A DNA stretch of 64,000 bases from Raoultibacter phocaeensis (GTDB lineage Bacteria > Actinomycetota > Coriobacteriia > Coriobacteriales > Eggerthellaceae), in contig NZ_CABDUX010000002.1 of NCBI RefSeq assembly GCF_901411515.1, positions 1 to 64,000 of the forward strand, given 5' to 3'. How positions within the stretch are numbered: position 1 is the first letter of the stretch; every line of letters begins with the position of its first letter. The notes beneath the pieces are model-generated. The model did no database searches. It was not told where the DNA came from and was given only the letters and a program-made list of their open reading frames with translations. This document shows, piece by piece, positions 38,703-46,802 of this stretch. Both the position numbers and the translations under genes were made by a program.

Positions 38703-39548
38703 ATGTTTGAAGAGCTCTACGAGCCGCTGCCCGACTCCGCGCGCTATTGGAACCGTCTGGGAATCGATCGTTGCAGGCTCTCGCTCGATCGGGAAAGCCT
38801 CGACCGCATCGTCTGCGCCCACCAATGCGCCATCCCGTTCGAGAATCTCGATGCGTGCGACTATCGCACACCTATCTCGCTCGGCATCGGCGATTTGTTC
38901 GAAAAGATCATCCTCGGCAGACGGGGCGGCTACTGCTTCGAACTCAACGCGCTGTTTGCTGCACTGCTCGCCGATACGGGCTTCACCGTTGTGCCGTGTT
39001 TCGCTCGCAGCCTCAAAAACAAGGGATATATCCAACCCGTCGCCCACCGCGGTACCATTGTTGCGCTCGGGGAAGAACGGGTGTTCTGCGATGTCGGATA
39101 CGGCGGCCCTATGTCCGCCTGCGCTCTGCCACTCGAGGACGGTGCCGAAATCTCGTCGTGCGGGCAGACTTTCCTCGTCGAGCGCATGGAAGACCCTTGG
39201 TGGCGCATTCTTTACTGCGGGCGCGCATCCTTGGACGGGGTAATCGCAAGCGGATCATCGGCCGAGCTGGGGCCCGAGCCCGTGCTCGCCTTTATGGATG
39301 CGGCGCAGCACGAAGTTGATTTCGTCGCCCTCTCGCTGTACTGTTCGACGCACCCTAGCTCGATCTTCACCCAGCAGCGCATGATCAACCGGAGAACCGA
39401 AGAAGGCAGCGCATCCATAATTGCCGACCGATTCGTGCGAACAGCGCAAGGCGCCAAAGAGCAGCGGATTATCGGATCGGAAGACGAGTTTCATGCGTTG
39501 CTTGAGCAGCACTTTGGCATCGTCGCACCGAGAAAATCCTGGTCATGA
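38703..39548 (+). CDS. nat: Arylamine N-acetyltransferase
   Basis: 281 residues. Transfers acetyl from acetyl-CoA to arylamines and arylhydrazines. The Cys-His-Asp catalytic triad is visible: Cys in GRRGGYCFELNALFAALL near 78, His in VAHRGTIVAL near 116, and Asp in FCDVGYGG near 131. The N-terminal FENLDACDYRTPISLG is also typical. ATG follows AAGGAG. In gut anaerobes this enzyme acetylates drugs such as 5-aminosalicylate; the physiological substrate is unknown. It follows the molybdoenzyme locus but has its own gap and probably its own promoter. Confidence 0.92.
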   Translation: MFEELYEPLPDSARYWNRLGIDRCRLSLDRESLDRIVCAHQCAIPFENLDACDYRTPISLGIGDLFEKIILGRRGGYCFELNALFAALLADTGFTVVPCFARSLKNKGYIQPVAHRGTIVALGEERVFCDVGYGGPMSACALPLEDGAEISSCGQTFLVERMEDPWWRILYCGRASLDGVIASGSSAELGPEPVLAFMDAAQHEVDFVALSLYCSTHPSSIFTQQRMINRRTEEGSASIIADRFVRTAQGAKEQRIIGSEDEFHALLEQHFGIVAPRKSWS

Positions 39549-39569
39549 GGCTTCTTGAGGATACGGCCA

Positions 39570-40037
39570 TGCGGCAAGGTATGTTGGGCGCTTTGCTTTC
39601 CGTAGTCGCGCTGGCTGCATCATTGTTGTTCTCGTCTTACTTCTGGACCTTGCTTCGAGTACGGAGTCGATGTGGTCAGGCAGGACACGCCTGACTCCTC
39701 GTACGGGTTCTTGGATACGAAAGCGCTGCATTGCGGCAATCGCCATATCGATTGCGGCGCGGGCTCAACAAAAGAGGGAACCGCAAAAGAGGGAGTTGGT
39801 CGTAGATGGAGAAAAGCATTGCTGTTCATGCAGAAAGGGGAAAGCCGGGGCTTGTCTGCCCGTGAATGTGAAACAGCCCTGCAGTATGCTCAAGGGAAGA
39901 AGCGTCCGCCCCATATCAGCGAACAATGCTTCGTCTCTGCCATCACCGCGAAAACCCACCTCAAGACGGTTTATGCGAAAACTGGATATCATAGCAAACA
40001 GGAGTTGATCGACGTGGTCAATTCGACCAAATCTTAG
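39570..40037 (+). pseudogene. Remnant of a membrane-bound LuxR-family regulator
   Basis: The first frame (39570-39695) encodes one membrane span, LGALLSVVALAASLLFSSYF, and stops. In another frame, 39672-40037 encodes a LuxR helix-turn-helix: GLSARECETALQYAQGKKRP, then CFVSAITAKTHLKTVYAKTG and SKQELIDVV. Together they look like the last span and DNA-binding end of the multi-span LuxR regulators common in Eggerthellaceae, with the rest deleted and a frameshift between. Its stop overlaps that of the converging glycerate kinase gene. Confidence 0.7.
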
Positions 40038-41176
40038 ATAGCGCCTTTTCGACAGGCTGCGGAACGCTTTCGAAGGGAGTCTGCGACCCTCGAGGTCGCC
40101 TCTCGAAGGTGCCGCTCGGGATACTGCAGGCTTTCTTCGACGGTGCTTCCCTCGCTGGCCTCGAAGACGGTGAGGCCGTGTTCGCGGAGCACGTGCTTTT
40201 CGCATGTGCACGTTCCGCATATCGATACCACGGGTACGGCCCCCGCTTCCGCTGCGCGCAGAACGCCTGAAAGCACTTTGCCCGAGAAGCTTTGGGCGTC
40301 GAGCTTTCCTTCCCCGGTGACGACGAGATCCGCATCGGCGATCCGGTGCCGAAAGTCGTACAGATCCAAAACGGCATCGATGCCGCGCACGAGCCGGGCG
40401 CCCAGCATGGTTGCGCAGCCGAACCCGAGTCCGCCACCGGCTCCCGAGCCGGGAACGTGCGCGCAATCGATTCCCGATGCCCGGAGCATCACGCCGCCAA
40501 GATGGCGAAGGCCGTCATCGAGGGTGCGGACCTGTTCGGCGTCGGCGCCTTTCTGGGGTCCGTAAACGAAGGCTGCTCCCGTCGGTCCGTACAGGGGGTT
40601 GTCGACATCGCAGAACACCATGAACGAGCTCTGGCGTACGCGCGCATCGACGCCGCTCATGTTGACGCGCGCGATGTCGCCCAACGTTGCGCCGTTGGGT
40701 ACGAAGCCTTTGTTTTCGCTGTCGGAAAACTCAGCTCCGAGGGCGGCTGCCATGCCGCAGCCTCCGTCGGTTGTTGCGGTGCCGCCGAGGCACAGGATGA
40801 AATCGCGCAGACCCCGATCGAGTGCCTGCAAGATGAGCTGTCCGAACCCGTAGGTGTTCGAATCCATCGGATGAAGCCCGATCTGCCTGGTGATGCCGCA
40901 GCTTTGCGCTGCTTCCAAAACCGCTTTCCCTCCGGCGGTTACTCCGAATTGGGCTGTGATCTGCCTTTTGTCGGGCGATAGGACGCTCGCCTGCTCGATG
41001 CGCCCGCCGAGAACGGCGAGGATGGCTTCGAGACTTCCTTCGCCGCCATCGGCTAGCGGTATCTCTACGATCTCGCAGGCGGGGATGCGGGCGGCGAGTC
41101 CGCCTCTCACGATGGCGGCAACCTGCTGCGCGCTCAGCGAGCCCTTGAAGCTGTCGGGCGCAACGACGATCTTCAT
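40034..41176 (-). CDS. Glycerate kinase
   Basis: 380 residues of the GarK/GlxK family, phosphorylating D-glycerate. Motifs: the start MKIVVAPDSFKGSLSAQQVA, IPLADGGEGSLEAIL, ILCLGGTATTDGGCGMAAALG, PGSGAGGGLGFG and VVTGEGKLDAQSFSGKV. The start at 41176 follows GGAAGGAG. The family comes in two types (2- or 3-phosphoglycerate product) which I cannot separate here. It lies 50 bases downstream of the C69 peptidase gene in the same direction. The stop overlaps the LuxR remnant. Confidence 0.93.
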   Translation of the reverse strand: MKIVVAPDSFKGSLSAQQVAAIVRGGLAARIPACEIVEIPLADGGEGSLEAILAVLGGRIEQASVLSPDKRQITAQFGVTAGGKAVLEAAQSCGITRQIGLHPMDSNTYGFGQLILQALDRGLRDFILCLGGTATTDGGCGMAAALGAEFSDSENKGFVPNGATLGDIARVNMSGVDARVRQSSFMVFCDVDNPLYGPTGAAFVYGPQKGADAEQVRTLDDGLRHLGGVMLRASGIDCAHVPGSGAGGGLGFGCATMLGARLVRGIDAVLDLYDFRHRIADADLVVTGEGKLDAQSFSGKVLSGVLRAAEAGAVPVVSICGTCTCEKHVLREHGLTVFEASEGSTVEESLQYPERHLREATSRVADSLRKRSAACRKGAI

Positions 41177-41223
41177 CGGAGCTCCTTCCGATCTGCGGCG
41201 CGGCGCGTTTCGCTTGGATGCCA

Positions 41224-42486
41224 TCACGGCCGCTCGAGGCCGAGCGCTTCGTTCTTGCGCTGCCAGTAGCGATTGAAGCTGTTCTTCCCGGGCATGGTCT
41301 GCCAATCGGCTCGGTAGAATTCGTCGACGAGAGCCTGCTCTTCTCTGCCGGCTTCGGCGGACAATGCGGCGAGGGCCGCTGTGTCGACGACGTCGGCGCT
41401 CATCAGGCTCGCTTCCTCATCGATCCAGCGTCTTTCGAGAACCCTGATTCGTTCGCGGTATGCGGTGGCATCGATTTTGCCAGCCAAAATCGCCCGATGT
41501 ATATGCTCGCGCTTCATCCAGTATGCGAGGCTCGCTGCGGAGTCGGCGAAGAGCGGGGGAGCGTCCGAGTTCCAGAACACCGGCTTGAAGGCAGCGATGC
41601 AGGGCGTCGAGCAACCGGTGATCCAGAGCGTGGTGGGTTTTCTCGCGCGCAGCGTTGCAACGAGGGATCCGGTGGTGTGGTCGCCGATCATGCCGCCTGC
41701 GTGCATGCACACGCTGCCGACGCTGCCCTGTGAGAATTCCCTCCCGCCTGCTCCGGGGGCGTGCGTTCTGAGGATGCCCATGAGGCCTTCGGCTTCGAGA
41801 TCGGGTGCGAGCTTCTGTTCGACCAGGCAGCGCCGTTGCTTTGCTTGGGAGAAGTGCGAGCGAACGGGTTCGGTGAAGCGTTTCGAGAAGTCCTCGCCCG
41901 GCGCAGCGCCTGCGCGCGCAACGTGGTCTGCGCCGATGCCCAAGCGGTTGGACAGGGCGTACGCGTTTACGGCCTTCACGAGGGCGTAGTTCTTGCCGGA
42001 GGTTTCCAGCACGTAGCCCTCGTCGGCGTCGCAGACAAGGAAGCTGTTGTCGTAGTGAAACTCCTTATCGAACCCGCAATTGCCGCCTTGCCCGTAGGTT
42101 TCGAGCAGACCGATGAGCACCTCGACCGCCTCGGTTGCCGTTGCCGCGCGTTCGAGCGCAAGGCGCAGAAGGTCCATGCCGATCAGGGACGGCTCGCCTC
42201 TCTTGGCCTTGGTGAACACCGCTTCGTTGCCGATCGCCACGCCTGCGTCGTTGACCCCCATCTCTGCGCCCCAGATCCACGAGGGTTTGCACAGTATCAT
42301 CTCGCGGGTGCGCTCGACTTGGGGAACGTCGATGTAAGTGCAGCGCACGGTCTCGCCCGGCTCATGGTGCGCGGCGGGGATGCGCAGGGTCAGAAGAGGT
42401 TCGTTGGGGCTTCGGTCGCTGTTCTTCGCAAAACGGCTCCAACCGTCAAAGCTGTAGTGTGGAGCGAGGTACATGGTGTCGCACAT
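41224..42486 (-). CDS. C69-family dipeptidase (Ntn hydrolase)
   Basis: 420 residues. The protein starts MCDTMYLAPH, so Cys2 becomes the N-terminal nucleophile after methionine removal, as in the C69 peptidase/secernin group. Other family segments: FAKNSDRSPNEP, KPSWIWGAEMGVNDAGVAIGNEAV, and GGMIGDHTTGSLVATL near 290. The start at 42486 follows GGGAGGACAG. No signal peptide, so it is cytoplasmic. Substrate specificity within the family varies (dipeptides, acyl-amides). It precedes glycerate kinase, possibly in one transcript. Confidence 0.85.
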   Translation of the reverse strand: MCDTMYLAPHYSFDGWSRFAKNSDRSPNEPLLTLRIPAAHHEPGETVRCTYIDVPQVERTREMILCKPSWIWGAEMGVNDAGVAIGNEAVFTKAKRGEPSLIGMDLLRLALERAATATEAVEVLIGLLETYGQGGNCGFDKEFHYDNSFLVCDADEGYVLETSGKNYALVKAVNAYALSNRLGIGADHVARAGAAPGEDFSKRFTEPVRSHFSQAKQRRCLVEQKLAPDLEAEGLMGILRTHAPGAGGREFSQGSVGSVCMHAGGMIGDHTTGSLVATLRARKPTTLWITGCSTPCIAAFKPVFWNSDAPPLFADSAASLAYWMKREHIHRAILAGKIDATAYRERIRVLERRWIDEEASLMSADVVDTAALAALSAEAGREEQALVDEFYRADWQTMPGKNSFNRYWQRKNEALGLERP

Positions 42487-42628
42487 GGCTGTCCTCCCGC
42501 GATTGCACGGATAGCTTTCCCGTAGTATACATCGGTTGCGCGGAAGGCGTGAGGCCGCTCGCTTTTGGTTCCGAATGATAGTAGAGTGCGTAGTCGTTGT
42601 GGACGTGCGGACGGGAAACGGGAGTGCG

Positions 42629-42970
42629 ATGAACATCCAAGTATTCGGAACCAAGAAGAGCTTCGATACCAAGAAAGCCCAGCGCTACTTCAAGGAGCGG
42701 CGCGTGAAGTTCCAGTTCATCGATCTGAAGGAAAAAGGCATGAGCAAAGACGAGCTCGAATCGGTCTGCCGCGCGGTCGGGGGCATCGATAAGGTGATCG
42801 ATCCCAAGGCGAAAGACGGAGATACGGTGGCTCTGCTTACCTATTTGGCTCCCGAGCAAAAGTTCGATAAAGTCCTAGAGAACCAGCACGTCATTGTCGA
42901 GCCTGTGGTACGCAACGGCAAGCAGGCCACCGTGGGCTATGCCCCCGAAGTATGGAAGACGTGGGAGTAG
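42629..42970 (+). CDS. ArsC/Spx-family thioredoxin-fold protein
   Basis: 113 residues: NIQVFGTKKSFDTKKAQRYF, KFQFIDLKEKGMSKDEL, and TYLAPEQKFDKVLENQHVIVEP fit the ArsC family. The usual catalytic Cys of arsenate reductase (CxxxxxK) is replaced: the matching place reads GTKKSFDTKKA without cysteine. So it is unlikely to reduce arsenate and may be one of the Cys-less family members of unknown role. ATG at 42629 follows GGGAG. Divergent from the peptidase gene. Confidence 0.8.
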   Translation: MNIQVFGTKKSFDTKKAQRYFKERRVKFQFIDLKEKGMSKDELESVCRAVGGIDKVIDPKAKDGDTVALLTYLAPEQKFDKVLENQHVIVEPVVRNGKQATVGYAPEVWKTWE

Positions 42971-43049
42971 GGTCTGGCTCGCATCTTTCGGTGAAGAGGT
43001 GTCGCTGGATTCAGCTGAGGCTGTTTCGGCAGCGTCCGTGCGAACGCGC

Positions 43050-43595
43050 CTATCGTGCATCCAGTTCTAAAACATATTCTCGGCTATCGAAGAACCGAAT
43101 ACCGTCAACGTGGGGCGTGATGCCGTCGTGGTCGTATACGAATCCAAGTTTTTCGATCACCTTTGCCGACGCATGGTTTTCTTTGGCGTGACCGCCGGCT
43201 ACCTTCCGTATCCCAAGGTCGACTGCTGCAAAGTCGAGAATAGCCCTCATTGCTTCGGTCGTATATCCGCGATTCCAGTGGGTTTTGTTGATGTTGTAGC
43301 CGACCTGAAACAGACCGTAGCTCTCTTCCCAAATCAGTCCACCCGAGCCGAACAATTCACCTGTCTCTTTGAGAACGAAGCCCCAGATGTAGTTGTCCTG
43401 CAAACGCGGTGAGCCTTCGCAGTCGTGCTTCCATTCGACTTCTTTCAGCCACTCTATCGTATCGTCGATGGAATGATGCGGAAGCCAGCTGACGTATTGC
43501 GCAACCTCTTCGTCTCCGGTCCAACCGTGGTAAGCCGTTTCGGCATCGGCAAGGGTGAGCGGTCTGAGAATGAGGCGATCCGTTTGCAGAATCAT
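43050..43595 (-). CDS. GNAT-family N-acetyltransferase (RimJ/RimL-like)
   Basis: 181 residues with the RimJ/RimL-type start ILQTDRLILRPLTLADAE, the core GELFGSGGLIWEESYGLFQVGYNIN, THWNRGYTTEAMRAILDFA (acetyl-CoA loop) and NHASAKVIEKLGFVYD. It acetylates an amino group; the substrate could be a protein N-terminus, amino acid or antibiotic. Its start codon overlaps the stop of the DUF808 gene by 4 bases (ATGA), so the two are translationally coupled. Confidence 0.88.
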   Translation of the reverse strand: MILQTDRLILRPLTLADAETAYHGWTGDEEVAQYVSWLPHHSIDDTIEWLKEVEWKHDCEGSPRLQDNYIWGFVLKETGELFGSGGLIWEESYGLFQVGYNINKTHWNRGYTTEAMRAILDFAAVDLGIRKVAGGHAKENHASAKVIEKLGFVYDHDGITPHVDGIRFFDSREYVLELDAR

Positions 43596-44548
43596 ATGCT
43601 CCCAGAGCCCTCTTCGCCTTCGTTTCTTGCTCTCTTGACGAGCATAACGATGCCTGCAAGCACTGCGCCGACGACGATCCCGAAGCAGGCCGACAGCAGG
43701 GTGTCGGCGCACCAAAGAAGAAAACCGTTGCTGATCTGGCTCGTCAGGTCGTGCACGATAGTTGCGAACAGGGGCAGGCCGACTTGTGCCAGGTTTACGA
43801 TGAGAAGGTGCCCTCCCACCCACAGCATTGCGGCGACGCCCACCACGGTTAGAAGTGCGAATACCTTCGGCATGAGCTTGACCAAGCCGACTCCGAATGC
43901 CTGCAGAAACGAGCTCGCCTTTTCGGCGCCCCGCTCTGCGAGCCAGCGGCCGGCATCGTCGACTTTGATGAGAAGGCCTACCGATCCGTACACCAAAAGC
44001 GTCATCAGCACGGCGACGACGATGAGCATGATGAGCCTCATCCACCAATCGCCCGACTCCAGTGCATCAACCGAAATGAGCATGATCTCGGCTGAGAGCA
44101 CGAAGTCGGTGGTTGCTGCTCCTTGGATGATCGACTTCTCGTCTTTGGGCGAGCGGTCGACGATTTCTTGTGCGGCATCGGCTTTGCTGCCGTGTTGAAC
44201 ACGGTGGATGATTTTCTCAGCGCCCTCATAGGCAAGATAGCATCCTCCAACGATGAGCGCCCAGGGAAAAATCCAGGGTGCGATGGCCGAGAGGATCATG
44301 ATCGCAACGATGATAATGCCTTTGTTGATGAGCGAGCGTTTTGCTATGGCGGCAACGACAGGCAATTCTCGTGCGGGGGAGATGCCCTGAACGTACTGGG
44401 GCGTTACCGCTGCGTCGTCGATGACGACCGCCGCGCACTTGGAGGCGGCTTTGCCTGCACCTGCAGCAATGTCGTCAACGCTTGCTGCCGCCGCTTTGGC
44501 GAGCACGGCGATATCGTCGAGAAATGCGAAAAACGAACTCACGGGCAT
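43592..44548 (-). CDS. DUF808 (YedI-like) inner-membrane protein
   Basis: 318 residues. The start SSFFAFLDDIAVLAKAAAAS, then ASKCAAVVIDDAAVTPQYVQG and LPVVAAIAKRSLINKGIII fit DUF808. About six to seven membrane spans follow, including a cluster of hydrophobic segments at the C-terminus. The start at 44548 is weakly supported (GAAGATAGG upstream) but agrees with the family. It overlaps the GNAT gene by 4 bases. Function unknown in the family. Confidence 0.88.
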   Translation of the reverse strand: MPVSSFFAFLDDIAVLAKAAAASVDDIAAGAGKAASKCAAVVIDDAAVTPQYVQGISPARELPVVAAIAKRSLINKGIIIVAIMILSAIAPWIFPWALIVGGCYLAYEGAEKIIHRVQHGSKADAAQEIVDRSPKDEKSIIQGAATTDFVLSAEIMLISVDALESGDWWMRLIMLIVVAVLMTLLVYGSVGLLIKVDDAGRWLAERGAEKASSFLQAFGVGLVKLMPKVFALLTVVGVAAMLWVGGHLLIVNLAQVGLPLFATIVHDLTSQISNGFLLWCADTLLSACFGIVVGAVLAGIVMLVKRARNEGEEGSGSI

Positions 44549-45216
44549 CCTATCTTCAGGTTCGCAGCGCCCCCGCGCTTCCAGCGGGGGCACACCGACC
44601 AAGTGCATCAAAGCGAAGGGTACGTACGGCAAGAAGTATAGCAGGGGTGCGTGGCGGCGAGGGGCACGTGCCCTTCGCTACGATTTGGACACAAGCCGAC
44701 GAGTGTTGCGTGCGGCGCTCGATGCCACCTGCGGCCTTGCCCTCGACGGATCCACGCTGCGCGCATTAAGCAGCGAGAGGGCGCCCCGAGTTCTTCTGCG
44801 TCTGCGGGCCTTTGCGGGTTCGAGGTTTTGTCGAAACGTCGCCCCGAAATGGCGGCGAACCGTCGCTTTGCGAAACGGAAGCACCCCACTGGGCCCATAT
44901 CGCCTATCTCTTGTTAGCCACGCCGAACCGCGGTCAGGTGTTTTGCGGGGCGGAAACGTACTCGGACGCCCTCGAAGTTCGTAACGCTTTCGCAAAGCTC
45001 GCCTTCGCCGCCATCGGAAGGCCGTTTTCGCGCGGAAACACATTATCGATAAACTGCCTTAGTTGCTTGACGGCGGGCGCAATTGGGCGTTCGGCTTATG
45101 TCGGCCTCATGTCGGCGAAAGGCCTCTTCGCCATGAAGCATGCCGCAAGTTGATCGCAGTGCAATCCTGTATGATGGGGATACAATCCCAGCGTTGCGTG
45201 AGAGGTGAGGTTCACC
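44549..45216. other. Intergenic region, no gene recognised
   Basis: About 670 G+C-rich bases. GCCCCCGC/GCGGGGGC arms lie at 44569-44590, and GCTTTGCGAAA (44865-44875) is perfectly complementary to 44988-44998 across a 112-base loop. No family match was found in any open frame. A structured RNA is possible but nothing matches RNase P, tmRNA, SRP or 6S RNA that I can recognise. TATGAT at 45170-45175 or TACAAT at 45181-45186 may serve the next gene. Confidence 0.4.
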
Positions 45217-45819
45217 ATGGAAGAACAACCCCGATGCTCATGGCCAGGCGATATTCCGATATACGTCGACTACCACGACAACGAGTGGGGCAGGCCCTCC
45301 CACGACGACCGCGAACTGTTCGAACTCTTGATTCTCGAGGGTGCGCAGGCGGGCCTTTCGTGGATCACGATCCTGAAAAAGCGGGAGGCGTATCGCAAGG
45401 CTTTCGATGATTTCGATCCTGTGAAGGTGTCTCGCTACGATGAGAAAAAAGTTGAAGAGCTCATGGAAAACGAGGGGATCATCCGCAACCGCCTCAAGAT
45501 CAACGCGGCCATCGCCAACGCGAAGTTGTTTTTGGACATAGTCGAAGAGTTCGGAAGTTTCGACGCGTTCCTATGGGGTTACGTGGATGGCGCGCCTATC
45601 GTGAACCGATGGGAAAGTGAGGATGAGATTCCAGCGAGCACACCGCTTTCCGACCGCATCAGCAAGGATCTGAAGAAGCGCGGTTTCAAATTCGTCGGCT
45701 CCACCATCATGTACGCCTATATGCAATCCATCGGCATGGTGAACGACCATGTAACCGGGTGCTTCGTGTATAGGGAGCTGGCGGGCGGTCCCGCTGTGTC
45801 CGATGTGCGATCCAGCTAA
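45217..45819 (+). CDS. tag: DNA-3-methyladenine glycosylase I
   Basis: 200 residues. Removes 3-methyladenine from DNA in base excision repair. Family features: RCSWPGD, YVDYHDNEWGRPSHDDRELF, EGAQAGLSWITILKKREAYR, FDDFDPVKVSRY, IIRNRLKINAAIANA and KRGFKFVGSTIMYAYMQSIG. Zinc ligands would be the early Cys, the two His and the C-terminal Cys in MVNDHVTGCF. ATG at 45217 follows GAGGTGAGG. A close paralogue is at 59476-60051. The stop overlaps that of the converging ArsR-type gene. Confidence 0.93.
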   Translation: MEEQPRCSWPGDIPIYVDYHDNEWGRPSHDDRELFELLILEGAQAGLSWITILKKREAYRKAFDDFDPVKVSRYDEKKVEELMENEGIIRNRLKINAAIANAKLFLDIVEEFGSFDAFLWGYVDGAPIVNRWESEDEIPASTPLSDRISKDLKKRGFKFVGSTIMYAYMQSIGMVNDHVTGCFVYRELAGGPAVSDVRSS

Positions 45820-46802
45820 AGGAAACTCTTCTCCACCCAATCCCGATACCGCTTGATGCCTTCGGGGCATAGGCGATAGTATGCTTTGCCGTCTTTGAGC
45901 GAACACTCGACGAAAGCGGCGGAGAGCAGGGCATTCATATGATGCGAGGTGGTTGCGGGGGTGAGATCGAGCATGCGGGCGATTTCCAGATTGTACAGCT
46001 CCTCGGTTTTGAGAGCTTCCAGGATTTCCAGCCTGTTCGCATCGCTGAGCGCTTTTGCGGCAAGGATGGCCTCGGTTTTGCCGTACCCCTCGTTCTGTCC
46101 TGCGAAAACCCTCGTGACAAGCAGGCCGAACACGCAGAAGGTATCGTAGAGGATAACCGCCAAAGCGGCAGCAAGCGATGGCACGATGATCGTGTTCGGG
46201 TTCGATGCGAGCACCTGGCTCACTACGTCGGGAAGTTCGTTTTTGCTCACACAATCTTCGAGGAGCTCGAGGAGCGGCCGTATTTCTGCTTCGTGTTTCG
46301 CGTACGCGTAGTCGAAAGCGGGCAGGTTCGCGTTAATCGCATCGATAACCAGCATAAGCCTTTGCTTGGGCTGCTGGAGCAGGGCGGCTATCTGCCATTT
46401 CGCCTTATCCGGAAACCCGCTTGTTTGAAGAGCGTCGACGACGCTGCCGTCGCTCTCCAGAAGATCGCTGAATAGGTCATCGACGGCAATGCGCACTTCT
46501 TCTTCGGAGATATCGTTGAAGCCGTCAAGCCAGTTGGGGTTCTTGATGATAAGCGGGATCAGCGACAAAGCGAGCTCGTCGGCCATGTTTTCGATGAACG
46601 CGGTGCCTTCGGTTTCCACTCTGCGGCTATCGAAATCGGCGAAGAACTTTTCCAAAAGGGGGTAGTTCGCCGCATAAAAGGCGGTGCCGTTGATGCCGAA
46701 GTCATCGAGCGCCTTGATCGCTTTCTTTTTCTGCTGTTTGCCCCAATGAGAAACCGTCAAGAGGGAAAGCGTCTCAATCGCCGGGTGTAGAAGGTATTTC
46801 AT
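45816..46802 (-). CDS. ArsR-type regulator with long N-terminal domain
   Basis: 328 residues, much longer than the usual ~100 of ArsR. The winged helix-turn-helix is at the C-terminus (about 245-325): AKALSDANRLEILEALKTEE, MLDLTPATTSHHMNALLSAA, KDGKAYYRLCPEGIKRY. The first ~240 residues are helical, with one hydrophobic stretch near 205-235 (VPSLAAALAVILYDTFCVFG), and match nothing I recognise. It overlaps the ABC exporter gene upstream by 29 bases, so both are one operon. The palindrome at 48557-48588 is its likely operator. The N-terminal part may sense the exported compound. Confidence 0.8.
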   Translation of the reverse strand: MKYLLHPAIETLSLLTVSHWGKQQKKKAIKALDDFGINGTAFYAANYPLLEKFFADFDSRRVETEGTAFIENMADELALSLIPLIIKNPNWLDGFNDISEEEVRIAVDDLFSDLLESDGSVVDALQTSGFPDKAKWQIAALLQQPKQRLMLVIDAINANLPAFDYAYAKHEAEIRPLLELLEDCVSKNELPDVVSQVLASNPNTIIVPSLAAALAVILYDTFCVFGLLVTRVFAGQNEGYGKTEAILAAKALSDANRLEILEALKTEELYNLEIARMLDLTPATTSHHMNALLSAAFVECSLKDGKAYYRLCPEGIKRYRDWVEKSFL

